DNA of 64,000 bases from Rotaria socialis (GCA_905331475.1 CAJNYU010002054.1:62001-126000); one strand, 5' to 3'. Counted from the stretch's first letter, positions 49,927 through 61,764 are shown. The notes: generated from the letters alone by a model not told the origin. Made by a program: numbers and translations.

Positions 49927-50897
49927 CAGAGATGGGTACGGTTCGGTTCGTAGTTTTTCGTAAAGATCTCGGTTTCAGTTCGATTCTTAGCTAAAATGAT
50001 ACAATTTAACTTGGTGTATTGACATGGGAAAAAGTAGAGTGATCAGTCAACAGATGGCGTAATTAGCAATGAAAGTATATTCATATATTTTCTTGCCTTT
50101 CTTCGTCTAAGAAAATATGAATATCTCTCTCTTACTAAACATACACGATGTTATTGATCTCCATTCTTCATTAAATCCTACAGATGTTCAGCGAACTGGT
50201 TCATCACCTAGTTCACCTTCTACTTTATCTTCTTCAACAACTTATTCATCAAATGTGTCTCCTTCTTTTCAAGATTTATTTACAGAAAATATTACTTCGA
50301 ACTAGATATTCAATAAGAAATATTGAACTGTTGTTAATATGAAAGATAAAAAGTCTGAGTGTTGGCAACATTTTGGCATTTTTGCTCGAAAACTTGATGA
50401 AAAGACTGAAATTTATGGCAAATGTGTATCATGCAAGTATTGTTATGCGAGATATACCTATTCATCTAGTGCCATCAATATGAATAAACATATGCAAATA
50501 TGTGATGGACTTAATCCTAATCAAGCTCATTTTATAACATCAACAGGAATCAATCTATTACAATTAATTAATAGGTCAATTTCATCTTCTTCAAGTAACA
50601 AAAATATTGCATCACACAAATAAAACCTGACAAATTTGTTAGGTGAATGAATATGTTCAAATATGTGTCCATTAAGTATTGTTGAAGACATAGGGTTAAA
50701 AAAATAATAACTAAAACAATGTAATTAGATTTATACAAATATAAATATAATAGATAACAATCATTCAGAATAGGATGAACGAGTTTACATAAAGATTACA
50801 TAGTTTTAGCTATTTGTAGTGGAATTTCAGAATTTTATTTTTCGGTTCGGTTCGGTCCGGTTGAAATGTTGAAAAATCAGAACCGTGCCCATCACTG
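49927..50897. mobile_element. hAT-family element carrying a BED-finger frame
   Basis: The ends read CAGAGATGGGTACGGTTC and, inward from the right, CAGTGATGGGCACGGTTC, a typical hAT terminus. GGTTCG repeats follow at both sides. Flanking octamers GTTGGTGC and CTTGGCGT share five positions, consistent with a decayed 8-bp duplication. Inside are two frames, 50117–50305 (Ser-rich) and 50339–50623 (BED finger). No transposase catalytic domain is present, so it cannot move by itself. Confidence 0.75.
50339..50623 (+). CDS. BED-type zinc-finger fragment of a hAT transposase
   Basis: A 94-residue frame within the hAT element. SECWQHFGIFARK provides the aromatic residues that open a BED finger. Two cysteines follow (KCVSCKYC), then the H and C of MNKHMQIC about 24 residues later. 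BED fingers are the N-terminal DNA-binding domain of hAT transposases and bind the transposon ends. The downstream RNase H-like domain is missing and the frame ends after a Ser-rich tail. It is probably a remnant, although it could be expressed as a DNA-binding protein. Confidence 0.6.
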   Translation: MKDKKSECWQHFGIFARKLDEKTEIYGKCVSCKYCYARYTYSSSAINMNKHMQICDGLNPNQAHFITSTGINLLQLINRSISSSSSNKNIASHK

Positions 50898-52426
50898 CTT
50901 GGCGTGATCAGCACGTTGAATTTTACCAAATTAAAAGGAATTTCAATATGATGATGATAAAAGTTTACTTTCCAATCTTTATTTTGATAAAATATAAAAT
51001 GAAGTTTCAAAAATAGTAGTCATAATTCACTATTGAATTTTCCATTAATAAAATTAGGTTCGATTTTACTGAACACAGAAATGCTAAAACTCAAATTCAT
51101 TGAACAATATCTAACTCGCAAACAGTTTGAACGTGAGTTTGATACGATGAAACCTATAAAAATGCGTCTTTATGCGTTTTTCGAAAACGTCGACGGAAAC
51201 AATCGGATGGCATCTGACTTCATCGAATATTTTATTTTTAATCCGGTACTACAACCTTTCGAAAGTAGAAAAAACTCGTCTAGATATCAAAATTTTTTAC
51301 AGGGATTCCTTCTCATTGTATGTCTCGTATATAGAGTATACGCTTACGTAAAATTCATAATGTTGATTACATGATACTTTAACAATGAGAATGGCACAGC
51401 AGTCTATTGCACAGTTTCGATCAAAGTGGAGTTATTTTTACTCTTCGTTCCTGCATTATAATATATGAGAGTCATTCACTGTTTATACATTCACCGCTCT
51501 CAGCGGTCACTCTCTGTATCACTATTTTCTTCTTTCTGTTATTTTTCTCTCACTGTCGCGAACAGTTATAGACATTTCTGTTGACATAGTAGTCATCGGT
51601 CAACCCTTTCCTCTCGTATCCACTGCTCGTCACTCTGTATTATATTTCTTCCATGATCACATCAGAGGAATTATTTTGTTTAGGCCACGCTCATCTCCAG
51701 CAGAACGTTGTTCAATCGATCTCACCGATTTGGCTGATATTTCTACTGTAGATATGTAGACGAGTGATTCAATGGATATCAATGTTGCATGTGTGGCAAT
51801 TGAGCTAACTTCAGAGCATCTTTTAGTGCAATACTATTCAGTAAATATCCATTTTCTAAACATTGAAAAGAATTATAGAAAAGACTTTTTACCGTAGATG
51901 CTATCAATCAGAAGCTATATTTTCATTCTAATGAAAGTACGTCCTCATCTGATATTTTTGGATCCATGTCGTATGCCATTGCCATAAAAGTTGGCCTTGC
52001 CACTAAAGTAAGTTGACTGATTTCGTGTAACAGACCAGCTTGGAACTAGTCTCAGTTGAAAGAGTACGTAAAAAGGCACTGAATGGCGTTTTTAGAAATT
52101 CTTTATCTGAAAGTTTAGTACGCAAAAATATTTTGAACACCTTCAAAGATCTTAAAATTCCGTATTATTTCATATATAACAATATAGAATTTCTTCTCAA
52201 ATGTTGAATTATGGTATTTTACATGAAAGCTTATATGGAAAGAGACGTTTAAATTTAAAATTTCAATTCATTTTGATGGGTGCATGAAAAATAGCGAAAT
52301 ATTTATTTGTTTCTATCTTTTTTAGAGAATATTTACTCCGTCTTAGTATCCAGTATCGTTTTAGAGAGAATGATTCTCGATAGCAAACCTCTTTTAAATG
52401 ACTAATAAATACGTCATGTAGTCCCC
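50898..52426. other. Intergenic region, no supported gene
   Basis: AT-rich, with a 113-codon plus frame at 51033–51374 that starts on TTG and has no known domain or splice partners. I saw no repeat ends here. Confidence 0.4.
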
Positions 52427-52656
52427 CAAGCAGATAAAATGTTTCTAACACTCGTTTAAACGCACCAAAAAGGACCAAAAATCGAAAAAAGCGAGCCAGT
52501 TTAGATTACAGTCTGGGTTCCCGACTGTGAGCGAAAATCGCAACTTTTCATTTCCTGAGCGTTTAAACGCGCTTTCAACCAAAAATGTCCACTTTTTTCA
52601 ATTTTTGGTCCCTTATGGTGCGTTTAAACGAGTGTTTGAAAAATGTCGTCTGCTTG
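52427..52656. mobile_element. Foldback MITE, about 230 bp
   Basis: The arms start CAAGCAGATAAAATGTTT and CAAGCAGACGACATTTTT, both leading into ACACTCGTTTAAACGCACCA and GGACCAAAAAT. GTTTAAAC palindromes occur three times. No target duplication could be fixed. Confidence 0.65.
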
Positions 52657-52874
52657 AGCCCTTATGAGCCGTGTAGACTATTAATCGTGTTTTAAATATT
52701 AATTTTTTTGTCCCAAAATATTGCTTTTTTTAAAATTTCGTTGAAAATATTCCACTTTTCTACCTTAGAAACATCGAACAAAGTGAATTTCGATTCGCGA
52801 CCTTAAACTTTGCGAACACGAAGATTACCAAAAGAGACCGTTGTGTTGAAACTATTAGATCGTTCGTGGTATTG

Positions 52875-54003
52875 TGTCCAAATCTCGAAAACAAAATCTC
52901 GAATAGAATAATTTCGAAAAATTAAAATTCGAAATGTTCATATCTGGAAAACTCGTTAAGAAATCAAAAATCTCGAAAAATTGAGTTATCGACACCAGAT
53001 GTTTTGAAAAATTAAAATATCGAGGAATGAAGTGTTGAATAACTGGCCGTTCATGGTAGATATTATTGTAATTATAAGATGACATGTAGATAATAGTGTA
53101 GATGTGAGCAGAGGCGTAGCTCTTCCACCCAATACTTAAAATCCCGAAGCAGGGGAACGTAACGTCTTCGTTCGTATAGATGCGTCACTAAAATACACCT
53201 GAAAATAGTTTTTTTTAGATTTTCTTAAACATATATAACAAAATATGGAAAAACAGGTGGCAACGCCACCACCACACCCCTTCCATATTATTTACATCCC
53301 TGGGCGTGGGTGTCAGTGCGGATGTTGATCTTCTCCTCATACTCACATCCTATCCATACTCTCAAGAGATGATGTTTCTGAAATGGTCGGCGAGGACGAG
53401 ATCTGATGAATGAATTTACTTTGTGCGATACGAATGATGTGCACAATAGAGAAGAGAAACAAGAGGCATTGCTTTTGAACACAAAACGCTCGGGTAAATC
53501 AAAAAAGAACTAAAGCAGACCAATCATAATAACATGTATTTTCAATTCACCTAGTGACCGTAGGATGAAAAGACATGTTTCAAGGTTCCCTTCTCGAAAA
53601 TGTGCCCAGATCAATGATTCTGGAGAACGGATACTACGGGAACCGGCAGGAAAATGCTGGAAAAACCGCCGTATCTTGCAGGAAAACACTGGAAGTCGCG
53701 GGAATCGGAAGCAGTATTCCGGCCAGAAATTTTCGGTTGTTTTCCGGTGATTTCCCAATTGGTTCCTGTCTGAAAGCACCGGAAATCGCTGGGGATCCAT
53801 AGGGAAATTTTCGAAAATTTCCGACCAGAATACTGCTTCCACGTTCCAGTGCTTTCCGGTGTTTTCCTGCCGTTTCCCGCCGTACGAGTTTGACCTGGGT
53901 GATGTAGCAAAATTCGAGTTTTTATGTTCGAAATTTCCTTTTTGCTGGATTCTGTTTTTCGAGGTATTATTTTTTCGGAATTTCGTCTTTCGAGATTCGG
54001 ACA
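52875..54003. mobile_element. Element with TCTCGAAA motif arrays at both ends
   Basis: The left end reads TGTCCAAATCTCGAAAAC, and the right end read inward is TGTCCGAATCTCGAAAGAC. About 150 bp at the left and 100 bp at the right are packed with TCGAAA/TTTCGA variants. The interior includes the nested block at 53604–53900. No coding region. Confidence 0.6.
53604..53900. mobile_element. Nested GC-richer foldback element (CCGGAAA/GGAAAAC motif)
   Basis: The ends read GCCCAGATCAA and ACCCAGGTCAA inward. The inner arms share ACGGGAA, CGGCAGGAAAA, CACTGGAA and GGAAGCAGTATTC in inverted order. Within it GGAAAA and TTTTCC variants recur. It lies inside the TCTCGAAA element, so it inserted later. Open frames of 60–170 codons on both strands follow from the GC-richer composition and have no domain. 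Confidence 0.6.
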
Positions 54004-54926
54004 GCAATTCCATTCGTTAGCTAATTTATGGAAATACTCATAAGTTCAATTATGTTGCTTCCTTGAAAAATTCTGGAATTATCTTTAGACGATATCCTGG
54101 ACTTAAAGGATCATATCAAGTTTTTTTCTGTATCCGGCATTGAATCCTAGTGATTTCCATTTCTAGGTTTTCCCATGATTATTCAGAACCTCTTTCAGAA
54201 TTTCATCATGTTCTTATCCCGATCTTTTTGTCATTTATAAAAGCAGAATCCTTCCACACTAAATAAACATTTGCCGCATGTGTCGTAATTTGCGACGCAT
54301 TCTGTCCTGAAACAGTGCAATACATATTTTCGCGACGCATTCTAAAAGTTTGGTTCGAATGCAAAATTTAGTGTATCTGTAATTTTTTTCTATTCAAGAG
54401 AACAGTTACCATTTTTCACTCCAATATTTATCAGTGATACCATTTTTTAAATTTCAGATGGAAATGTCTTAAGATCTGACCGTCTTGAGGTCGTCTGATT
54501 TCGATCAAACAGCTTCAAGACAGGCGTCTATGGAGTATCAACCCATCTATTGGCAAGTTTCGACCAAGCATCCAGAAAAATGTACTCTATAGAGAGACAT
54601 GAAAAATTTTAAGTTCAATGTGTTCCAACGAAGTGATTATAGATGCATGCGCAGAACAAAATCATGAATGAAAAGTCGGCAGGAAGAAAAAAATCATTCA
54701 AAATACAACACCATCGACGACAACAGTAAGTGACAACACATAAAATGCGGCACATTTGATTTTAGTGTGATACAAAAATAACAAATAGGATTCTATCGAA
54801 ATTTTATGAAGTTTTACTCAGAATTTTATTTCGATTCTAACACAAGAATTTAGTTGAATAATTTAGTTTAATTGTAGGTGTTATGCTCAGAGTGTTCCCC
54901 TCTGCATATAAGACGGAGATAAGATG
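54004..54926. other. Intergenic region, nothing supported
   Basis: AT-rich DNA with no gene or repeat that I can delimit. Confidence 0.4.
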
Positions 54927-54999
54927 TCTCTTCTAGTCTAACTGACTTAGGACATCTACCCGGATAGCGGAAGGCGTGGGTTAGACTCCCGCGAAGAGT
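54927..54999 (+). tRNA. tRNA-like cloverleaf (pseudogene or SINE head)
   Basis: All four arms can be drawn: acceptor TCTCTTC/GAAGAGT (6 of 7 pairs), D stem GTCT/GGAC, anticodon stem TCTAC/GCGGA (one mismatch), a 4-nt variable loop, and T stem GTGGG/CCCGC with a 7-nt loop. The anticodon loop is CCGGATA, which puts GGA at the anticodon but has C instead of T before it. The T loop is TTAGACT and not TTCGANN. A functional tRNA is unlikely; it is more probably a decayed or tRNA-derived repeat. Confidence 0.45.
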
Positions 55000-56129
55000 C
55001 ATCTTTTTCTCCGTTCTGTAATCTTTCGAACTCGCTGTATTTCACTGAATGATTCATACGAACTAAGGAACAATCACAGTAGGAATACTCTAACAACCCA
55101 AACTTCTGAAAAAGTGCATTTAAACGCTCAAACGTAAACCACGACTGTAAAAAAAGGTACATATGGAACCAGTTATGATTTTAGCGAAGATATTGAACCT
55201 TGTAAGATTTCATTCGTTTATCAATAAACCATCGAACATTCTAGCTAGTTTAAAGAACCATGTCAGATCCTAAATAGTTCCAGATGTTTAAAGAGTTCTG
55301 TCTTGCGTCATTTTTTTTATGCTCAACTTCTTTTTCAAAGATGGTTCTAGTGTAAGTCGTTTAGAGTAAGATGAATTCTTTTTTGAACACGACTTTATTA
55401 ATATAAATCTAGAATAGTTTTACTTATTCAATTACAACAATTAAAAGCAGGCAATAAGCGCCACTTAATTCGTTAAGAGTAGTGGTTAACCAACCGTTTA
55501 GTCGTTAATATAACGTCCGAAGTGTTGTTGTTTATTATTCCACTGCAAGTCTTTTGGCGGTTAAAAACCTGTTTTGCTAAAAAACAGCTATATTTCTAAA
55601 ATTTGCATAGCAGCATTAAAATTTGAGATGTATAAGCTTATTGTGTAAAATCGTTATGCTCGCAAAAAAAAGTAGACTTATTGCGGGTGAGTGTAAATGT
55701 GGCCGAAGAGAAGACTCAGGCACACCCACACCCTTGCATTCAGGTTTATTTCAATGCGAAATCGATGTTGTTTTCTTTTTCTGTTTAGTTTCGTTGCAAT
55801 TCATACGCGAATGGTCAGTTTTTATTCAACAATAAATTCAATTCGTTTTGTGTCTTGTCATTTTCTTTTTAGGCTCATTTTAATTAAGAACTGAATCGTA
55901 AGTTTTATCGTATAGAATAAAATAAATCATTGTTATGTCTATTTAGGATCGTGTGGATAGGAAATAGCACAGTTTTTGGACAGAGCCTGCAATGACTACT
56001 GTTTGATGGGTGAAAGCAAGCCTGAGGGGCTACAGTTATAAACGTTATCGTATAGGTTGTTTTTGAGACATGGTAGCAGTGAATCTCGCTTGTAAGAGAT
56101 GACGTGGATCATTTAAACTATCCTGAACT
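55000..56129. other. Intergenic region, nothing supported
   Basis: AT-rich DNA; ACACCCACACCC near 55720 echoes the inverted pair at 48.75 kb. No gene. Confidence 0.4.
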
Positions 56130-58045
56130 TTTAAAAACGCCTTGATCATATTAATAAAAATTGATTTAGTATCTTGAAGGAACTAAGCTTTCTCAAAATC
56201 TCTAGTCTCAATCCTGTTCATTCCTTGAGAAACCCTGAAAGGATCTTTCAGGATCCTGGCTCGAATCCTAGAAATTCCTGTTTACACGATTTGTCGAGGT
56301 GAAACAAAATCCTGTTTAGCATTTTTTTCTAGTTCCTACTTAGATATTTTTTTCAGTCAAGATTTCAGGATTCTATCAGGATTTGCTCAAGATCCTGTAG
56401 AGGATGCTCACAAGATTATGAGAGGGGATTTTGAAAAGATTTGATCTGGTTCGTGTAAGGATCTAGGTCAAATTCTCGAATCAGGATCCTGCCAGGAGCG
56501 ATAACCACATCCGATCAGGATTTTAACAAGAAAATGAGAGGGTCAGTCAGAATACAAAACTGAATATTCTTGCAAAGATTCAACCAGGATCTTGTTGAGA
56601 ACTTTTCAAGAGCATGTGTTTTCAAACCATACTAAAAAGAGCCCATCCTAATCAGAATCTTGATAAGACAATGTAAGGATTTTAGAGAGATCTTTACAAG
56701 TTACTACTTTATCCACTTCATGATGTGCATATCTTGAGGAAGCTTGGGAAAATCTTTCAGAACTATAAATCTCAAGGACCCTGTCAGGTTTGATTCAAAA
56801 TTCTATTCAAGATTTGTTCAAGTTCCCACTAGGATATTTTTCTGGATTGAGCTTGTAGGATCTTACTAAGGTTCACTGTAGAACTTATTTAGGAACCTGA
56901 CAAAAATCAGAAAGAGGATTTCGCCAAGATTTCCTTAGGCTTGAGTGAAGATCTGTTCAGAATCATGATAAGAGAATGCTGCTAAGAGTTATAGTTATAC
57001 CAGAGCAGGATCATACCGAAAATAAAACATCAGTAAAGATCCCAACAAATAACTCCTGCCAAACTTGGATCAGGTTCCTGAGCAGAAATGTTCAAGAATT
57101 CACATTTACAATACTTCAAAATACAAGTATGATCAGGATCTTGATAAGAGAATAAATAATTTCGATTTGGGACTTTTCGTAAACAAATAGATTGAATTTT
57201 CAAAATCGTAGAAAAAATTGTAAATGTTGTTGAAGTTTCAATAAAAGTTGCTTTGTGAGATTAGGGCTGCAACAATGAGTTGCTTTCTTCATCTATCAGA
57301 AAAAATAAATGAAAATCACTAAACAAGAATATTAAATTGAATTTAGTCAATATAAAATAATTCTTTTTTAAATAGATATTTTGAGTTAGCAGCAAATCGT
57401 TCTATAAAAACCGCTTATAATTTAAAAATGTTCGGAAAAAAATGAAATACATATTTTTCCAAATCAAATTAAAATTAAAAAAAAGCGGCACAATAACCCC
57501 AACTAAATAAAAGATGTGAAATATTATTACATTTCAAAATTTTATTGTAGTAATTTATGTTCACATAAATTAAATAGAAGTTTACATTGAACTCCGAATT
57601 TAAAATATTGAGCGTTGAAGTGATATAGAATGACATGGCCCATCTAGCTCGGTAAGCTAATCGGTATGTAAACTATAGCTCTGGAGATCAATACTCTATG
57701 TGCTCATTTCTGTTATATTCTATTTAGAAAATCTTGCAAAGATCCTGTCAAGAAACTGGTAACATCCTGGAAGAAACATAGTACAATCCTGCAAAGATCC
57801 TGTCAACAAATTTGGTAACATACTCATAGAAATCTAGTGAACTCCTGAAAGATTTGATCAAAAATTATTTTTATCGCAATTTAAAATTACTGAAATCTTG
57901 ACAGGATCCTGCATTTCCGTGGTTACACGCTCCTTCCAGGAGCTTTCGATTTCCTAGTTGAATCTTAATTTGAAAAACAATGGTAAACTTGTCAGGATCC
58001 TACGAATCTGTAGCTACACGTTTCTTTCAGGATTTAGTCGTTTCA
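56130..58045. repeat. Two-sided AGGATCCTG motif array, about 1.9 kb
   Basis: From about 56200 to 57150 and again from about 57720 to 58045, variants of CAGGATCCTG occur every few tens of bases in both orientations. Full copies lie at 56249, 56482 and 57902, with a near copy at 57993. A longer variant, (C)AGGATCTTGATAAGAGAATG, recurs (for example near 56660, 56960, 57132). The middle (57150–57720) is ordinary AT-rich DNA with one tRNA-like patch (57636–57705). The layout resembles the shorter transposons of this window enlarged. Confidence 0.6.
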
Positions 58046-59030
58046 TGATAACCCTGACTTCAGAAAAACAAAATTATCACATCCCTTTTATTACTATATA
58101 TTATTTTTCCTTCTCATATCTTTGATTTTTCCTAGAAACGAGGTTGACTGTAGTTTATTTTAAAAAGGCGAAGAGTCGAGCATTTCATTCCTTTTTCTGT
58201 CATGTCACCGCTTTAAAAGTAATATTAATATATATTAACGTTTCCACTTTTTAAAAATCAACTACAACTTGAAAATGTTGATTTCATTGCACCATTTTCT
58301 ATCGTGTCAGATGTAAGCATCCACCAAGCATGGATACTTCGATCTCGGTACAAACCTAGTAAGGTCGCGCCACACGCTCTCACTGACTAAATCTACTAGT
58401 TTATGCCGGTATCCATAGAATTGGCAGAAAGAAAAAAATCGACAGGAAAAAATGTCGAAAGTGCTATAAATCGAGTTTGAGCTTACACTATCCATTTAAA
58501 AGTACAACGATGGATACCCCTACAGATTATCCATATAGGATTGTTGAAAAGATGGGTTTAGACTATCAATAGCAATTTCGCCAGTTTTTACTTTTGCCGT
58601 TTTTTGGTTCTACCACTTTTATACCATTCGTCAATGGTTTCTTTTCGAGTTACCATCATAACTACATAATAAATTCACAAAGTAACCGATAACTCAATGT
58701 CTACTAAAATGAAAACATTCTTCAGAGTTCAAAATAATTTTGAGCATTGCGATGCAAAGAACTTCAACACGAAGCCCCGGTTAACTGACATCTTCCACGC
58801 AACTAAAACCGCATACCGTTCTTACTCAAGATTAATTTCATTCAAAATAAATATCACGTGACGCTCATAGGAAACGCATCCATACCCATCACAATTACCA
58901 ATCCTTCCGATACTGCCCTTAACCAAACCACACAATTTCATTCATTCCTACATATTTATCATTTCATATTTTAGATTGATCGCAAAACATGAATATCATT
59001 CGATGATGTGTATATTAGGACGCCATTTAC
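58046..59030. other. Intergenic region, nothing supported
   Basis: No coding or repeat structure recognised. Confidence 0.4.
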
Positions 59031-59485
59031 ATTTACTTATTTGACTGTTTCGCAAATGATCAGCATTGTACTGATTTTATCTATTTTCATATCGTACTCA
59101 ATGCGTCATTTGGTGACGCTATCGAACTAAAATATTGGATGACTTTCATTATTTTGGAATATTATAATTTCGTATTTCGAATCAGACTAAGATTTGAAAA
59201 ACGACTCTGCGCTAATGGTTATCGTACTATGATGACTCTATGATTTCGATTCGGTGCTCACATGAGCAACTCTGAACAGACTATTTATGTTATTTTTTTA
59301 GGTATTTCTTTAGGTTTATTGGATACATTAATCTGGAGTGGAAATAATTGGTATTTACTTATTTGACTGTTTCGCACATGATCAGCATTGTACTGATTTT
59401 ATCTATTTTCATATCGTACTCAATGCGTCATTTGGTGACGCTATCGAACTAAAATATTGGATGACTTTCATTATTTCGCAATATT
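59031..59485. repeat. Direct repeat pair, about 133 bp each
   Basis: 59031–59163 and 59353–59485 are nearly identical (three to five differences), starting ATTTACTTATTTGACTG and ending near CATTATTT. The copies are 322 bp apart in register. Each includes the hairpin GCGTCATTTGGTGACGC. The spacer is not repeated. High identity implies a recent duplication. Confidence 0.85.
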
Positions 59486-60650
59486 CGAAATGGTTGGAAT
59501 ATGTCGCATTGGTACTTAGATGGTTTTTTAAGAAGTTGGTTATTTTGGATATGCTTAATTTTGTGTCGTACAGCGCTTGGAGATGGAAAAAAGCGCTGCA
59601 GGCTCTTATGTCTAGAATTGATATTGTTTGTGTTTTTTCTAGCTTTATTGAACCACAAGCGTTGCAGGGGATGATTTTGGCAACTTTTTTATCGTTCCTT
59701 GTTTAGGTTCCTTGGTAATGCGCGAATAGTCGCTTTTAATTTATTGGTTTGGTTTCTCTCATACCTGGAGAGGAGCGCTCTGACGAAAGAGGATGAGTAG
59801 ATATTCGTTTTAGGAAAGAGTTGGTATATCTGGCTGTAAAGCAGGGGACGGATGGTTTGATCCGAGGCGAATGTGGATTGTTTGTTTACCGGTTTTGCTA
59901 TCATTCCATCACGCTGCTGTGTTGTTGATAACAGCTGGTAACAGTGTCATGATGTTTGGATGAATTTATTCAAAGGAAAAAGCGAAGAATAGAGAGTTAG
60001 TTTGGCCATTTTTGCATAGTAGATGTTTGTCAATGCAACTCCCATGGGACAAGAAAATGATTGCCTTAACTTCATTGTTAGCGTACACTTTGATTTTTAA
60101 CTATTCTAATTCTCAGCGATTTCAAGTAAACCAAATTTTATGCTTGCTATGTTCTTTAGAAAGTAGGTATATCACTGAACTTTTAAGTTTTCATGTTTAG
60201 GGGCGGATATTTGTTAGATTTTGTAAAATAAAAACCGTTTCGCTATATTATCGTGGAAAATCTATTTGGGTTCAGAAAAACTCAATAGGATTAATATTTT
60301 TCATACTATTACAGTGCCAAAATCCGAAACATAGCAAAGAGTTTAGCAGCGTTCAAGCCAAATTATCGCCTTCCCATATGATAAAAAAAGGTTTTGTATC
60401 ATTCTTGAGAAACTTTGCGTGACTTAGTCTTATAAGAAATTGTTGTGCATAATTTGTAGAGAGGTTTCTATAGTTTCAATTTGGAAGATTTTTCGTATTT
60501 TTCCACGGAATCTACGTTGTCTAGATAATACAGTAAAAGGTTGCGTATTGTTCTGCCGGAACCATTCATTGCTCCTTAGAACAAAAAAGAATTACGTACA
60601 TTTGCATCCGAGCTTAGTGGAAGCGGTGAAAACGGAATATGGTTGCGCAT
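59486..60650. other. Intergenic region, nothing supported
   Basis: Less AT-rich and more T/G-biased on the plus strand than its surroundings. Several frames of 60–120 codons have no domain. It may belong with the direct repeats to one unrecognised element. Confidence 0.35.
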
Positions 60651-60791
60651 CAGCGACGTGCGTATGGCAGGATGGTCCTGTGGGACAGGATGACATTTAG
60701 ATTTTGTCCTGTCGTGCCGCCCGCCAGGACCAAGGTAGCCAACAGGACGGACAAGGACAGGAGAAAAAATTAAGTCCTGTGCACGTCTCTG
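60651..60791. mobile_element. Short hAT-like MITE with AGGAC motif array
   Basis: The ends read CAGCGACGTGCG and, inward from the right, CAGAGACGTGCACAGGAC, close to the hAT terminus style at 49.9 kb. Inside 141 bp the motif AGGAC/GTCCT occurs about nine times. The flanking octamers do not match. Confidence 0.55.
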
Positions 60792-61570
60792 ATAGGTACT
60801 AAGGAAACATTTTTATAAAAATCTATTTGTGTAAGTGGCATGTCAAAAGGATTTCGTGTGAATCAACTAGTGTAGACAACAGATCAAACTGATTCATAAT
60901 CGTTAAGATAGCTCAATATTTCCTGATTCAGTGATGTTTTCGGTTATCCATCATAATTATTAGCCATTGCAATAGTGAAGAGCCGATGAGATTGGCAGCG
61001 ATTAGACTTACTACTATATAAATATTTGGCGTGGAGAGTCGTTTTTATCTCACTTTATTCGTCTGTGTTTTACACCTTTAAACATTGACCCCGCGTGTCG
61101 TTCTTCTTGAGGGTAGTATTTAAGTTCAGCATATAGATCAATGAGTATAGTTATAAGAGTATTCAGGTAAGGTTGAAACCTCAAGGATATAATTACCAGG
61201 ACAGAGACATGATTGCATAGGTGTCAGGATAAAGAATGAGAAGCAAGTGGTGAAATTCTAGATTTCAAAAAGCTTCAAACTGCGTCAACCATCGAGACGT
61301 CATAACTTGGCAATTTCTACAACGACCCCCGAAGATTTCACATGAATCTAACAGTATAATATAAGAAAGTTTTGAGCAAATTTTATAAATGTATATATTA
61401 GTGCAATGCCGTGAACGGATGAAAATGTATCAGGTTTTTCGTTTATTCAGGTGAAAACTGAAATAAAATCATATATTTCAAATTCATGTTTTTCAAAATT
61501 TCAATCTTTCAATATCTTATGAAACAGATATTTTAGTTAAATACATATACCTAATTATTGTGCAAATAGT
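60792..61570. other. Intergenic region, nothing supported
   Basis: AT-rich, no gene. The last eight bases are the left copy of the duplication flanking the next element. Confidence 0.4.
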
Positions 61571-61756
61571 CATATATGTCAAACTTGAAACTTGAATTCA
61601 ATTGAAAATTTAAATTTTTAATTTTTTTAACTTTCAAACCAATAGCATTCTGAATAATCGTGACTCATACATATATCGCTGTGAGTTGAAAGTTGAAAGT
61701 TGAAAGTTGAAATTTTCTATTTTCAACGAATTCAAGTTTCAAGTTTGACACTACTG
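61571..61756. mobile_element. hAT-like MITE with perfect 8-bp target duplication
   Basis: 186 bp. The ends read CATATATGTCAAACTTGAAA and CAGTAGTGTCAAACTTGAAA inward, both continuing CTTGAATTC. CTTGAAA and GTTGAAA repeats fill the subterminal regions, including four tandem GTTGAAA copies near 61686–61712. The octamer CAAATAGT flanks it exactly (61563–61570 and 61757–61764). No coding capacity. Confidence 0.85.
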
Positions 61757-61764
61757 CAAATAGT

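Noticed and set aside
51033-51374. 113-codon plus frame
   Set aside because: Starts on TTG, no domain or signal, and no exon joins.
53510-54013. 167-codon minus frame
   Set aside because: Falls on the nested foldback element, where repetitive composition opens frames on both strands.
54927-54999. Calling a functional tRNA-Ser(GGA)
   Set aside because: Short variable loop, C before the anticodon and a non-standard T loop do not fit a working serine tRNA.
59031-59485. Reading the direct repeats as LTRs
   Set aside because: Only 133 bp long, 189-bp spacer with no retroelement coding, no TG…CA ends or clear target duplication.
59338-59706. 122-codon plus frame over the second direct repeat
   Set aside because: No known domain; the start lies in repeated non-coding sequence.
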